Below, in pieces: positions 1-9,800 of a stretch of DNA of 64,000 nt (positions are counted from its first letter, which is position 1; each line of letters starts with the position of its first letter). Source of the stretch: Paenibacillus tyrphae (lineage in GTDB: Bacteria > Bacillota > Bacilli > Paenibacillales > NBRC-103111); NCBI RefSeq assembly GCF_027925525.1, contig NZ_BSDJ01000008.1, positions 124,001-188,000 of the forward strand, in the 5' to 3' direction. The position numbers and the translations under genes are program-made. Below the pieces are notes generated by a model. The model did no database searches, had not been told where the DNA came from, and saw only the letters and a list, made by a program, of their open reading frames with translations.

Positions 1-3
1 TCG

Positions 4-630
4 ATGGGCTTTTCCGTCAAAATCATTCGGCAAGAGGATCAAAAAACGGCGAGCTGGTCGGGAGGAGCCACGACGCAAATGGCGATCTATCCGGAGGACG
101 CGTCGTATGAGCAGCGGAATTTCGACTGGCGAATTAGCAGGGCGGCGATTCATGCGGAGGAGTCCGTCTTCACGAGTTTGCCCGGTTATCGGAGATTGCT
201 GATGGCAACGCATGGCGAATTTGTACTGGAGCACGAACAGCGGCATACGGCCATGTTGAAGCCTTTTGATCAAGACAGCTTTGACGGGGCTTGGACGACC
301 CGGTGCCGGGGAAAGGGGAACGACCTCAACGTGATGCTGGGCCCCGGTTACTCGGCCGAAATGCTGCCTGTTCTGATCCGCGATACTTACAGAGAGGATG
401 TGCAGCAGCGTCTGCGTCTGGGGGCGGCCGCGGATACGGTGAGCTACGAATGCATACATCCGGTTGACGGGGATATGGAATTTTCATCGGGCGACGATTT
501 GTCGGTTGTGCTGCGCCAAGGGGACCTGCTCATTTATAAAATCAACGGAAGGCCGGAGAAGCCGTTAGAGTTCCGCTATACGAAGGCGGGGGCTCCGGTT
601 CATGTGGTGCGCATCACCATCCGCGGGTAA
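4..630 (+). CDS. HutD/Ves family cupin-like protein
   Basis: A 208-residue protein whose N-terminus carries the HutD-type motif TASWSGGATTQMAIYP followed by FDWRISRAAI, the usual opening of the HutD/Ves family of small double-stranded beta-helix proteins. HutD is associated with histidine utilisation in proteobacteria; in Firmicutes the role is uncertain, so no pathway is claimed. The length matches the family (about 190-210 residues). The ATG lies three bases from the window edge, so its ribosome binding site cannot be seen and an earlier start cannot be excluded, although the family alignment is satisfied from this start. The gene converges with the leftward lactonase gene and a hairpin lies between them. 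Confidence 0.8.
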   Translation: MGFSVKIIRQEDQKTASWSGGATTQMAIYPEDASYEQRNFDWRISRAAIHAEESVFTSLPGYRRLLMATHGEFVLEHEQRHTAMLKPFDQDSFDGAWTTRCRGKGNDLNVMLGPGYSAEMLPVLIRDTYREDVQQRLRLGAAADTVSYECIHPVDGDMEFSSGDDLSVVLRQGDLLIYKINGRPEKPLEFRYTKAGAPVHVVRITIRG

Positions 631-645
631 GATGAAAAACGACGG

Positions 646-666
646 GGTCCCTGATAAACAGGGACC
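646..666 (-). terminator. Rho-independent terminator of the lactonase gene
   Basis: Stem GGTCCCTG / CAGGGACC with a 5-base loop. On the minus strand it is followed within a few bases by GTCGTTTTTC, so it fits termination of the leftward lactonase gene. On the plus strand it also sits just past the HutD-like stop codon, without a T-run. Confidence 0.7.
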
Positions 667-677
667 TCCGCCATAAA

Positions 678-1757
678 TTAACCCATTGCTGCAAACTTGA
701 TGCACACGGGCTTGGACACATCGAGTCTATTCCCTGTAGGCGATAGCTTTCCGGTAGCCTCGTCCCGCGCGAACGTCACGATTTGATTCGAATCCCGGTT
801 GGCTACGAGCAGGAAGCGTCCGTCCGGCGAGAGCGCGAAGTTCCGCGGATGTCCTCCAAGCGTCGAGGCATGCTCGATCAGCGTGAGTTTCCCGGTCGAC
901 GAATCGATGGCATACACCGCGATGCTATCATGTCCGCGATTGGAGCCGTACAGAAATTTGCCGTCCGGCGAGATGTGAATATCGGCGCACGCACTATCCC
1001 CTTCATAAGAAGCGGGCAGCGTCGAAACGGTTTGGATTTCGCTGAGCTTACCGTTCTCCTGATCGTAGGAGAATGCCGTGATCGTTGAGCTCAGCTCGTT
1101 GATGACATAGCCGTAAGGCAGCGACGGATGAAAAACAAAATGCCGCGGTCCCGAACCGGGCGCTACCCGAACTTCGTCATGAGGAAGCAGTTGCCCGGCG
1201 GCGAGGTCGAATTTGTAAGTAAAAACGCGATCCAGCCCCAGATCGCAGACGACGGCGTAGCGGTTGGAACGGTCGACGAATACGGAATGCGCACGCGCCT
1301 GATTTTGCACGGGCAGGACGCTGGAGCCTTCGTGCCGGCGGATGTCCGCGGTCTTGCCGATGCGTCCGTCCTCCAGCAGCGGAGACAGCCCGATCATGCC
1401 GCCGTGGTAGCTTGCGACCATGATGTATGTATGGGTGCGGTCCAAAGTAATGTGACACGTAGTCGCCGGCACCGTCAGTTCCTGTCCGAGCAGCGACAGC
1501 TTGCCGGTACCGGGATCGAATCCGTAAGCCGCGGCAGCCCCGCAGCGCTTGCCTTCGGCATCGGTTCCCTCCGTTATCGCATATAGCTTCAAGCCCTCAG
1601 CATTCACATCCAGAAACGTCGGATTTTGCAGCCCGGCCGTTTGATCGGTCAGCTCAAGACTTCCGGTATCGGGATCGAACCTGCAGGCGTACAAGCCCGA
1701 ATCGGCCGCCTCCGCATACGATCCCAAAAAAGCGAAGATCTTCTTCTTGCTCTCCAT
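678..1757 (-). CDS. Lactonase family beta-propeller protein
   Basis: A 359-residue protein of the lactonase (YkgB/Pgl-like, seven-bladed beta-propeller) family. The start MESKKKIFAFLGSYAEAADSG and repeated blade motifs such as NPTFLDVNAEG, GPRHFVFHP and HPRNFALSPDGRFLLVANRDS are typical. Family members include cytosolic 6-phosphogluconolactonases of the E. coli YbhE type, so a role in the oxidative pentose phosphate route is possible but not shown; there is no signal peptide. The start follows GAGAGGTG at a good distance. It is a single gene between the HutD-like gene and the deo operon. Confidence 0.85.
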   Translation of the reverse strand: MESKKKIFAFLGSYAEAADSGLYACRFDPDTGSLELTDQTAGLQNPTFLDVNAEGLKLYAITEGTDAEGKRCGAAAAYGFDPGTGKLSLLGQELTVPATTCHITLDRTHTYIMVASYHGGMIGLSPLLEDGRIGKTADIRRHEGSSVLPVQNQARAHSVFVDRSNRYAVVCDLGLDRVFTYKFDLAAGQLLPHDEVRVAPGSGPRHFVFHPSLPYGYVINELSSTITAFSYDQENGKLSEIQTVSTLPASYEGDSACADIHISPDGKFLYGSNRGHDSIAVYAIDSSTGKLTLIEHASTLGGHPRNFALSPDGRFLLVANRDSNQIVTFARDEATGKLSPTGNRLDVSKPVCIKFAAMG

Positions 1758-1862
1758 CCAAACACCTCTCTATCTCATTCATGTCCTATAGGCATTATCG
1801 CAAATCCGTCGGCCTCAGGCAACCGGGACGCTTCGCGTGTATTTTCTGGCCGCATGGTGAAG

Positions 1863-1887
1863 AGGACCTCCCGAAAGGGAAGGTCCT
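1863..1887 (-). terminator. Hairpin after deoC, possible terminator
   Basis: Inverted repeat AGGACCTCCC / GGGAAGGTCCT (one bulge) about 60 bases beyond the deoC stop codon. The minus strand downstream reads CTTCACC, not a clear T-run, so it may be a weak terminator or only an RNA 3'-end stabiliser. Confidence 0.4.
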
Positions 1888-1945
1888 TGGAGTCTAAATA
1901 AATGTCGTCGTGGACGTTTTTGAGGCACGCTTCGTTGAATTTCAA

Positions 1946-2623
1946 TTAGTACGCGCTGTTCGACTGCTCGCCTTTGACGATCGATACGCCGGAGCTGGAG
2001 CCGATCCGGGTAGCCCCCGCTTCGATCATCGCTTTAACATCCTCCAGGCTGCGCACGCCGCCGGACGCTTTCACTCCGATGTCCGGGCCAACCGTTTTGC
2101 GCATCAGCGCGATATCCTCTGCCGTAGCTCCGCCAGTCGAAAAGCCCGTCGACGTTTTCACGAAATCTGCGCCAGCCTTCACCGCCAAACGGCATGCCCG
2201 CACCTTTTCTTCGTCGGTCAAGAGGCAGGTTTCGATGATGACCTTCGTCAGCGCCTTGCCTTTAGCCGCTTCGACGACGGCCCGGATGTCCTGTTCCACC
2301 AGATCGTCCTGCTTGTCCTTGAGCGCTCCGATATTGATTACCATGTCAACTTCCGTCGCTCCGGCAGCGATAGCTTCCCGGACTTCGAACGCCTTCACTT
2401 CCGGCATGGTCGCTCCCAGCGGAAACCCGATGACCGTACACACCTTCACGTCGGGCGTGTCCTTCAGCACTTCATAAGCTGTCTTCACTTGTGCCGGATT
2501 GACGCACACCGAGGCGAAACGGTACTGCTTCGCTTCCTCCGCCAACCGGATCACCGCCTCACGGCTGGCATCGGCTTTTAATAAGGTATGGTCGATTAAT
2601 CGGGCGATTTCGTTGTTTGTCAT
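1946..2623 (-). CDS. deoC: Deoxyribose-phosphate aldolase
   Basis: 225-residue class I aldolase that cleaves 2-deoxyribose-5-phosphate to acetaldehyde and glyceraldehyde-3-phosphate, the last step of deoxynucleoside catabolism. Visible motifs: [10 protein letters not shown] near the N-terminus, [19 protein letters not shown] with the catalytic-triad lysine, and DFVKTSTGF with the Schiff-base lysine, then [10 protein letters not shown] for phosphate binding. An in-frame ATG nine codons upstream exists, but GGAGGAG placed just before the ATG at 2623 (MTNNEIARL) decides the start. Third gene of the nupC-pdp-deoC operon, 42 bases after pdp. Confidence 0.95.
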   Translation of the reverse strand: MTNNEIARLIDHTLLKADASREAVIRLAEEAKQYRFASVCVNPAQVKTAYEVLKDTPDVKVCTVIGFPLGATMPEVKAFEVREAIAAGATEVDMVINIGALKDKQDDLVEQDIRAVVEAAKGKALTKVIIETCLLTDEEKVRACRLAVKAGADFVKTSTGFSTGGATAEDIALMRKTVGPDIGVKASGGVRSLEDVKAMIEAGATRIGSSSGVSIVKGEQSNSAY

Positions 2624-2665
2624 CTGCTTACTCCTCCGTTCGTTTTTCAACCCTCGAAACTAAGC

Positions 2666-3967
2666 TTAATGAATTTCCGCGTGCACCAGAACCGGACGTT
2701 CCACTTTGCCGGAGGCGATGGTGTACGATTCGTAGATGCTCTCAATCACGTCATCCACCGTTTCGCGATTGCTGTGAATGGTAACAAGCGTATCCCCGGG
2801 CTTCACTTCGTCGCCGATTTTTTTGTGCAGCATCAGGCCAACGCTCAGATCGATCTCGGATTCCTTCGTTGCGCGTCCCGCGCCCAAGATCATCGCCGCG
2901 GTGCCGATGCTGTCGGCAACGATCTCCGAGACATAGCCCGCTTCCTTCGCCTTCACCTCGATACGGTATGCGGCAGCCGGCAGCTTGGACGGGTCGTCTA
3001 CGATCGACGCGTCTCCGCCCTGCGCGGCAATGAATGCTTTAAACGTCTCCAAGGCCCGGCCGCTGGAAATCGCTTCCTCCAGCTTGCTCCGCGCTTCGCT
3101 CACGCTAGAAGCCTGCTTTGCCAAATATACCATATGACTGCCGAGCGTCAAGCATAGTTCGTGCAAATCTTCGGGACCTTCCCCGCGCAGCGTATCGATC
3201 GCTTCCTTCACTTCGAGCGCATTGCCGATCGCAAAGCCGAGCGGCTGATTCATATCGGAAATGACTGCCATCGTGTTGCGTCCCACGTTGTTGCCGATGT
3301 CCACCATGGCCTTCGCAAGCTCCTTGGCGCTGTCCAAATCTTTCATGAACGCACCGGCGCCTACTTTGACATCCAGTACGATAGCATCCGAACCGGAGGC
3401 GATCTTTTTACTCATAATCGAGCTGGCCATCAGCGGGATCGAATTGACCGTCCCGGTCACATCGCGAAGCGCGTAAATCTTTTTGTCCGCCGGGGTCAGG
3501 TTTCCGGTCGGCCCAGTCACCGCAACTTTCACTTCGTTCACTTGCTTGATAAACTGTTCGCTGCTGATTTCAGCCTGGAATCCCGGAATCGCTTCGAACT
3601 TGTCCACCGTTCCCCCGGTATGGCCGAGTCCGCGCCCGGACAGCTTCGCTACGGGAACTCCGACTGCGGCAACGAGCGGCGCAAGAACGATCGTCGTCGT
3701 ATCGCCGACGCCCCCGGTGCTGTGCTTGTCCACTTTGACGCCTTCGATAGCGGACAGATCGATCGTATCTCCCGACGCCACCATCGCCATCGTCATATTC
3801 GCCGTCTCCATCGGAGTCATGCCGCGGAAGAAGGCCGCCATCAGAAACGAGGACATCTGGTAGTCTGGGATCGTTCCGTTCGTATAGCCTTGCACGATGA
3901 AATCAATTTCCGTCTTGCTAAGCTTGTGACCGTCACGCTTGCGGGCAATCAAATCAACCATTCTCAT
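2666..3967 (-). CDS. pdp: Pyrimidine-nucleoside phosphorylase
   Basis: 433 residues, the usual size. The protein phosphorolyses uridine, thymidine and deoxyuridine to free base and (deoxy)ribose-1-phosphate. The family signature is present: [20 protein letters not shown], with [14 protein letters not shown] upstream of it as the phosphate-binding segment. N-terminal [13 protein letters not shown] is the canonical start of the Bacillus enzymes, preceded by GGGGAGA. It lies 39 bases after nupC and 42 before deoC, so the three genes form one transcript that imports, cleaves and degrades deoxyribonucleosides. No phosphopentomutase gene is seen here; it must be elsewhere. Confidence 0.95.
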   Translation of the reverse strand: MRMVDLIARKRDGHKLSKTEIDFIVQGYTNGTIPDYQMSSFLMAAFFRGMTPMETANMTMAMVASGDTIDLSAIEGVKVDKHSTGGVGDTTTIVLAPLVAAVGVPVAKLSGRGLGHTGGTVDKFEAIPGFQAEISSEQFIKQVNEVKVAVTGPTGNLTPADKKIYALRDVTGTVNSIPLMASSIMSKKIASGSDAIVLDVKVGAGAFMKDLDSAKELAKAMVDIGNNVGRNTMAVISDMNQPLGFAIGNALEVKEAIDTLRGEGPEDLHELCLTLGSHMVYLAKQASSVSEARSKLEEAISSGRALETFKAFIAAQGGDASIVDDPSKLPAAAYRIEVKAKEAGYVSEIVADSIGTAAMILGAGRATKESEIDLSVGLMLHKKIGDEVKPGDTLVTIHSNRETVDDVIESIYESYTIASGKVERPVLVHAEIH

Positions 3968-4006
3968 GTTTCTCGTCTCCCCGTGTTTAGTATAGTAATC
4001 GATGTT

Positions 4007-5200
4007 TTATAGGAACAGCCCGATGAGCGTGGCCGACAAAATCGAGGCCAGCGTCGAGCCGAGCAGCAGCTTCAAACCGAACTGTGCGGCCTCGTCTCCC
4101 CGTTTGTCGTTCAGCGCTTTCACCGCGCCGGTAATAATGCCGATAGAGCTGAAGTTCGCAAAGCTGACCAGGAATACCGAGACGATTCCGACCGTACGGG
4201 GCGACAATCCCGAAGCGATGTCTTTGAAGCTGAGCATCGCAACGAATTCGTTGGTCACAAGCTTCGTTGCCATGATGCCTCCCGCCGGTACGGCTTCGCT
4301 CCATGGAATGCCCATCAGGAACGCGACCGGTGCGAAAATATAGCCCAGTACCGATTGGAACGAAATGTGGAAGATCAGCTCGAATACGTAGTTGATCATA
4401 TTCATCAAAGCGATAAAACCGATCAGCATCGCGCCCACGATAATCGCCACTTTGAAGCCGTCCATAATGCTTTCGCTGATCATCTGGAAGAACGATTCCT
4501 TCGGCCCATGCTCCTCATCGGCTACTACCGTCGCTTTTTCTTCCTCCGGATCAAGCTTGTACGGGTTAATAATGTTGGCGACAATCAGCGCCGAAAAAAT
4601 GTTCAGCACGATGGCGACCACGACGTACTTCGGTTCAAGCATCGTCATATATGCTCCCACGATCGAGATACTGACCGCGCTCATCGCCGATGTGCAAAGT
4701 GTGTACAATCGCTGCTTCGTGACCTGGTTGAGCTGCTTCTTCGTTGTCAGAAACACTTCCGATTGACCAAGCAGCGCGGCGGAAACCGCCACATAGTTTT
4801 CCAGCCGGCCCATGCCGTTCAATTTGCTAAGCGCCAGCCCTACATATTTGATGACGAACGGCAGCACCTTCACATAGTTCAGAATGCCGATCAGAATCGA
4901 GATAAAGATGATCGGCAGCAGCACATTGATAAAAAAGGTCGAAGCGCCCTGATTTTCCAAGCCGCCGAATACGAAGTTGACGCCGCCTACCCCGAATTCC
5001 ATCAGCTTGCTGAACAATCGGGAGACGAACGTGATCAGCTCCAGACCGATCTTCGTATTCAATATGATAAAGCTCAGCACAATTTGCGTAACGAGCATAG
5101 CCAGAATCGGTCTGCTGCGGATTCCTTTCCGGTTGTTGCTGAACAAATATCCCACCGCAAACACCAGCAGCAATCCGGCTACTACAAATAAAAATTTCAT
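4007..5200 (-). CDS. nupC: Concentrative nucleoside transporter (NupC, CNT family)
   Basis: 397-residue membrane protein with about ten hydrophobic segments and the CNT-family core (GMGRLENYVAVSAALLGQSE, then VPAGGIMATKLVTNEFVA), which forms the nucleoside and sodium/proton binding site. It imports nucleosides by cation symport. A GGAGG box seven bases before the ATG fixes the start. First gene of the operon; in B. subtilis the order is deoC-nupC-pdp, so the same three genes are rearranged here. The upstream region carries a promoter, three DeoR-like operator copies and a CcpA site. Confidence 0.93.
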   Translation of the reverse strand: MKFLFVVAGLLLVFAVGYLFSNNRKGIRSRPILAMLVTQIVLSFIILNTKIGLELITFVSRLFSKLMEFGVGGVNFVFGGLENQGASTFFINVLLPIIFISILIGILNYVKVLPFVIKYVGLALSKLNGMGRLENYVAVSAALLGQSEVFLTTKKQLNQVTKQRLYTLCTSAMSAVSISIVGAYMTMLEPKYVVVAIVLNIFSALIVANIINPYKLDPEEEKATVVADEEHGPKESFFQMISESIMDGFKVAIIVGAMLIGFIALMNMINYVFELIFHISFQSVLGYIFAPVAFLMGIPWSEAVPAGGIMATKLVTNEFVAMLSFKDIASGLSPRTVGIVSVFLVSFANFSSIGIITGAVKALNDKRGDEAAQFGLKLLLGSTLASILSATLIGLFL

Positions 5201-5256
5201 CGGAATTCCTCCAGCCTCGTCTAATTTGGCACTTTAAAGAGAAATCAATTGTTGAG

Positions 5257-5270
5257 TGAAAGCGCTAGCA
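5257..5270 (-). promoter_or_regulatory. Catabolite-responsive element (cre, CcpA)
   Basis: TGAAAGCGCTAGCA matches the cre consensus TGWAANCGNTNNCA at every fixed position. It lies in the 5' leader of nupC, about 140 bases downstream of the predicted transcription start, where CcpA would act as a roadblock. CcpA control of the equivalent operon is established in B. subtilis; here it is inferred from the site. Confidence 0.75.
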
Positions 5271-5413
5271 ACGAATGCAAAAAAGCTTCAACATCGGACA
5301 CTAAGATTAAACAACGGGTCTGTACGATGCTGTCATTTTAGCATTTCCTTTGCCATCAAGTTTTTATGTGCTTTAAATAGGATGTTGTTTCGAAGCGGCT
5401 TCGTTACAATTTA

Positions 5414-5442
5414 ACTATAACAAGCGTTTGAACAAATGTAAA
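5414..5442 (-). promoter_or_regulatory. Promoter of nupC-pdp-deoC
   Basis: Minus-strand -35 TTTACA (5437-5442), 17-base spacer, -10 TATAGT (5414-5419), both one or two changes from the sigma-A consensus. The spacer contains an operator copy, TTTGTTCAAA. Confidence 0.75.
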
Positions 5443-5490
5443 TATATTATTGAACTTTTGTTCTTTCTAACAAAGCAATTTTGAACAAAC
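5427..5490 (-). promoter_or_regulatory. DeoR-type operator cluster
   Basis: Three related elements: TTTGAACAAA (5427-5436, inside the promoter spacer), the palindrome TTGAACTTTTGTTC (5450-5463), and TTTTGAACAAAC (5479-5490). They share the TTGAAC/GTTCAA half-site. The spacing and position at and just upstream of the promoter fit cooperative binding of the SorC-type DeoR encoded next door. Inferred from pattern and context. Confidence 0.65.
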
Positions 5491-5601
5491 TGTGGAATAA
5501 CTTGCGTTTCCTATTGTTAGCTTTCTTGATTCCGGTTTCAAAGCTCCTAATTTTCCGATCATTTGTATGGTTCATCATTCACATTCGTTCTTGAATTAGG
5601 C

Positions 5602-5637
5602 AAAAAAGAAACCATCCAAGCTTGCGCCCGGATGGTT
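5602..5637 (-). terminator. Terminator of deoR
   Basis: Minus-strand stem AACCATCC / GGATGGTT with a 12-base loop followed by TCTTTTTTG. It separates deoR from the downstream nupC operon, so the operon depends on its own promoter. Confidence 0.88.
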
Positions 5638-5677
5638 CCTTACCCCTTTAGCGGGATGCCGAATCTGATCAATTGCG

Positions 5678-6622
5678 TTATCCTTCTTGCTCCAATAATA
5701 TTTTGGCCGTGTACTGATCCGTTACCAGCACATTCGCGTACTGTGCTTTCAATGCGCCGCGGATGCCTTCGACCTTTTTCAAACCGCCTGCGATGAGAAT
5801 GGACTGGTCTTTTGTCTTGAGCTCGTGCAGCTCAATCCCGATCGTGCGTGCATTCAGCGTCTCATTGCAAATAGCACCGTTTTTATCGAAGAACCGGGAA
5901 GCAATATCCCCTACCGCATGATCGGCGATCAGCTGCATATCCTGCTCCGTGAAATAGCCGAGCTGGAACAGCAGCGAATCCGTCCGAGGCACACCAACCG
6001 TGAACAAAGCAATGTTCGCCTGCTTCCCCATGTCAAGCAGCTTCCGGATGTGGCGGTCCGCCTCAATCGCCTGTTTCACCACGACGTGGTCGACGATGGC
6101 CGGCAGCGGCAGCTGATAAGGCGTCGCATCGAACGCCATCCCGAACAAATGAAGCGTTTCCGAGGCATATGTCTTCTTCTCGGAATGGCTGACGCCACCC
6201 TTCAGCTGGACGATTCGGACGTCCTTCAGCGCTTTGTGCTCCAGATGCGTCGCCACCTGATAGATGGTCGTCCCCCAAATGGTACCGATAATGTCGCCGT
6301 CCTGAACGATTTCCCTCAAGTAGTCCGCCGTTAGCTTGCCCAAATACTGCTTGATCACATGATCCTCGAACAACGGGATGGACGCGACCAGCGCCCGCTT
6401 CAGCCCGAACTTCTCTTCCAACTGCTCGCTCAAGATTTTGCGGTCCTCGGTCGGGTCCGAAATGCGAATCTCGACAATTCCTTCCTCTTTCGCCTGCTGC
6501 AGCAGACGGGAGACGGTCGGCCGGGAAACCTCCAGCTTGTTAGCAATATCCTGTTGGCTGTAATCCAGCAAATAGTAAAGCTTGGCGGCCTCGATCATTT
6601 TTTTTAGCTTCTCTTGTTCCAT
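5678..6622 (-). CDS. deoR: DeoR, SorC-family deoxyribonucleoside operon repressor
   Basis: 314-residue regulator of the SorC/DeoR type. An N-terminal helix-turn-helix (YYLLDYSQQDIANKLEVSR to about residue 50) is joined to a sugar-phosphate-sensing domain with GTIWGTTIYQ and FTVGVPRTDSL. By analogy with B. subtilis DeoR, it represses the transport/catabolism operon and is relieved by deoxyribose-5-phosphate. The start chosen (MEQEKLKKM) follows GGGGG; an ATG six codons earlier has a poorer site. It is transcribed in the same direction as its target operon but ends at its own terminator. Confidence 0.9.
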   Translation of the reverse strand: MEQEKLKKMIEAAKLYYLLDYSQQDIANKLEVSRPTVSRLLQQAKEEGIVEIRISDPTEDRKILSEQLEEKFGLKRALVASIPLFEDHVIKQYLGKLTADYLREIVQDGDIIGTIWGTTIYQVATHLEHKALKDVRIVQLKGGVSHSEKKTYASETLHLFGMAFDATPYQLPLPAIVDHVVVKQAIEADRHIRKLLDMGKQANIALFTVGVPRTDSLLFQLGYFTEQDMQLIADHAVGDIASRFFDKNGAICNETLNARTIGIELHELKTKDQSILIAGGLKKVEGIRGALKAQYANVLVTDQYTAKILLEQEG

Positions 6623-6661
6623 AAAGCCCCCGATCTCCATCCCTGAACACTTTACCATGTA

Positions 6662-6690
6662 TTGTTACACAAATGTCCGACGTACTGCAA
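6662..6690 (-). promoter_or_regulatory. Promoter of deoR
   Basis: Minus-strand TTGCAG (6685-6690), 17-base spacer, TAACAA (6662-6667), about 40 bases upstream of the deoR start. Consensus-like but not exceptional. Confidence 0.5.
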
Positions 6691-6768
6691 GCGTTTTAGC
6701 TCAAAACTGCGGTATGAGTTCAAAATCACAAAAACGGCAAGCAACAAGGTTGATCGATCATTCTCGGT

Positions 6769-6799
6769 AAAAAACGTCCCTATCTCCAAGTTAGGGACG
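6769..6799 (-). terminator. Terminator of the SLH protein gene
   Basis: Minus-strand stem CGTCCCTA-type arm (6792-6799) and its complement (6775-6782) followed by a run of six T residues, placed about 35 bases after the stop codon. Confidence 0.88.
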
Positions 6800-6834
6800 C
6801 TTTACCGATAAACGTGATTAAATCTCAATACACA

Positions 6835-9800
6835 TTAGTTAGTGAATTTTACGTATTGCAAGAATCGCTTAAGCACCGCTGCGACTTGAGCTCGCGTCGA
6901 ATCCAAAGAAGGCTCGAACGTCGTGTCGGTCATTCCTTCAATGATCCCCGTTCGAACGACTTGTTCAACGGAAGCAGCTGACCACTCGCTAATGGCTTCG
7001 CGGTCCTTGAATTTGTTTATCTGCATGTCAGCTTCGTTGGAGAACGAATCGCTTCCCGCTGCCTTAAGCGCTCTGTTGATCATGACAGCCATCTGTTCGC
7101 GGGTTATGCTGCCCTTCGGTTCGAACGCCCCGTTCTCGAATCCGTTCACAAGACCCGCTTTTACTGCAGCACCGACCGAGCCGGCGTACCAATCTTTTGA
7201 CTGAATGTCATTAAAGGTCGCATAGCCTGGATCTTCCAGCAGGCCTAGCGAACGGACAAGCAGCGAAGTAAATTCCGCGCGCGTTATTTTTTTATCGGGC
7301 TCGTAGAGCTTGTCGGTCATACCCTTTACAATAAACTTCGACGCCAGCCGCTGGATGTCCGATTCCGCCCAGTGTCCGACAATGTCATCAAAGGTATGAT
7401 GTGCCGTAACTACGGTATAAATGCTATTATGAGTCGAAAAAATTTTAACTGTAGAACCATTCTCTCCTTTTTCGATATAGGAAGGAATAAAGGTTGCTTC
7501 ATGGGTAACCGGATCAATCGTAACGGCTGTAACATGATCCCAATTGGGATCGGTGCCGGGAACAATTACTTTACGCTCCACATAAACAGCCCCGAAATTC
7601 ACTAGCTCCTGCGATAAACCGTTGCTGCCTTCGGCCGTAATTTTGAAATCCAGAGGATTGGGAAGCAACGCGCTGGTCAGTTGATTTGTCTTGATAATCT
7701 TCCCGTTCATATTTGATGGCAGCTTCTCGATAGCCACGGTAATTTTGATGTTTTGCATCGTTGTCAAGGACTGGGTCCAAGTACGTAATACGTGAACCGG
7801 CAGCTTGTATTCCATCGCATCTGTGCGTAACGTGATCAAGGCGCCGGCTTGAACTTTGTCCGGATTTTGGAATGACTCCGCCGGAAGCTCGACTTTAGTC
7901 AAATCGTCGGCATGATCGATTTGAACGATGACCGAGTTGGCCGTTTGCAAAGCTGCGGCTAATTTGTCCTTGTCTATTGATATTTTACTTACCGTTTGTC
8001 CAAAGCTATTGGTCTCTTTGGCAACAATTCCGTCTTTGCCGGAATACAAAACGACTTCTGCCGCGTTCGGTTTCGGCGATGGTTGCGACCCGCCTGCAGA
8101 TCCGGCGGTACCTTGGCCAGAGCTTGACGTCCCACTATCCGATGAATTACCGCTTGGGGTATAAAGCGTCATATCGTTAACTACGATCTTGTCTGCCATT
8201 GCCGTTACGAGAGTTTCAACAGAAACGAATCCGGCCGACTCCGCTTTGAAGACGTAAGTTCCGGCAGGCAACGTGATGGAAAAGGCCCCGTCCTGCCCTG
8301 TTTGTATTTTCTCAAGCAGCAAGCCGTCTGCAGAATCGTAGACTTTAACCCATGCTTGTGCTGCAGAGTTAGACCCGTTCGTAATTCTCCCCGCCACAAC
8401 ACCGTTTGATTGCAATGATGCTTGGACGAATGCATCCTTTTCCTTGCTGACGGCTACGTTTTTCGTGATACTACCCAAATTGCTTTTTTCCGCTGTCAAC
8501 GTATAAGTTCCGGCAGGAACAAACAAGACAAACGTGCCGTCGCCGTTTGTTTTTGTATAATTGGAATGAGCTTCATTACTCGCACGGACGATGACCCCAC
8601 CCAGTGGTGTTTTGCCGTCGGCAGCGAAGATGGTGCCACCAATTTTCCCGGCTTGCGTTGTCAAATTCTGATGTAACGTTTGTTCTGCGGCAACGGTAAT
8701 CGCTGTCGGTGTATGATTACCGTCAAAAGATTTACTATCAAGGGTATATTGGCCGACTGGAAGCATCAAGGAAAAGAAACCTGTATCCGCGTGAGTGGCG
8801 ATACGATCGACAGGCGTTCCAGTCTGATCGAGTACGATAGCCGAAGCTCCACCTACGTTTGTTTTGCCATTGGATATATACCCATTGAATATGCCGGCCG
8901 CGCCTAATACAGGATTTACCGCAACGCTTGAGCCTCGGGAGACGCTAATATTTTTGTTTAGCGCCACTTTATGGTAATGCATTGTTTTTAATGTATAGCT
9001 TCCGGGCGGAACCTTTAGCGAGTACGTCCCGTCTTCCTTCGATGTCGTGAAAGAATAAGAGCTGCCGTCTTGAGACAGAGCAACAATTGTCGCATATCGT
9101 ATCATCGTTCCGTCTGCTTCGGTCACTTTACCGTTGATTTCCGTCGGATTTATCGTCGGATCATACGTGCTTATCTGTCCTTCCAAAATGCTCAAGTTCT
9201 CTCTTACCGCTATCGAATCTCCCGCAGCCGCAGTAATCCGATAATTTCCTACAGGCAACATAGTCTCATAGCTGCCATCATGAAGCGGTGCCAGCTTATC
9301 AACAACTTGCCCGTTTTTATCTTGCACAGTGATTGAAATGTCCTCAAAGCTTGCCTGCGGTCGGCTATTGGGATAAGATATTTTGCCCGATAGCGTACCG
9401 GCATTTCCCAACGTAATCGCTACAGACTCATTTTTGCCGGGTGCAAGAGTTACGGGCTGACTAACCCCAGCGTACGCCCCAGCGCTAGCTTTGACAATAT
9501 AAGTCCCAGGTGGTAATGAAAATGCATAAGTACCGTTGGGAGACGAAGGTTCGACATCTGGAGCATAGGCGTTGCCGAGCAAATCGAAAACGCGAACACG
9601 ACCGGTTGCATCAGTTGGCGCATTGGCCAGACTCACCTTAAAACCGGAATTCATAATCGTCAGATTCACTGTCGTTGGGCCGGGCACAATGGTCGCTTCA
9701 GCACTAGCTTGTGTGCCTTTTTCATTTTCTGCGGCTGCAACGATGGTTATTCGGCCTGTAGGAACTGCAAGTGTATAAAGACCGTTCTCATCTGCCCGTG

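Noticed and set aside
4355-5191. 278-codon open frame on the plus strand
   Set aside because: Antisense to nupC; translation rich in His, Arg and Gln with no family features.
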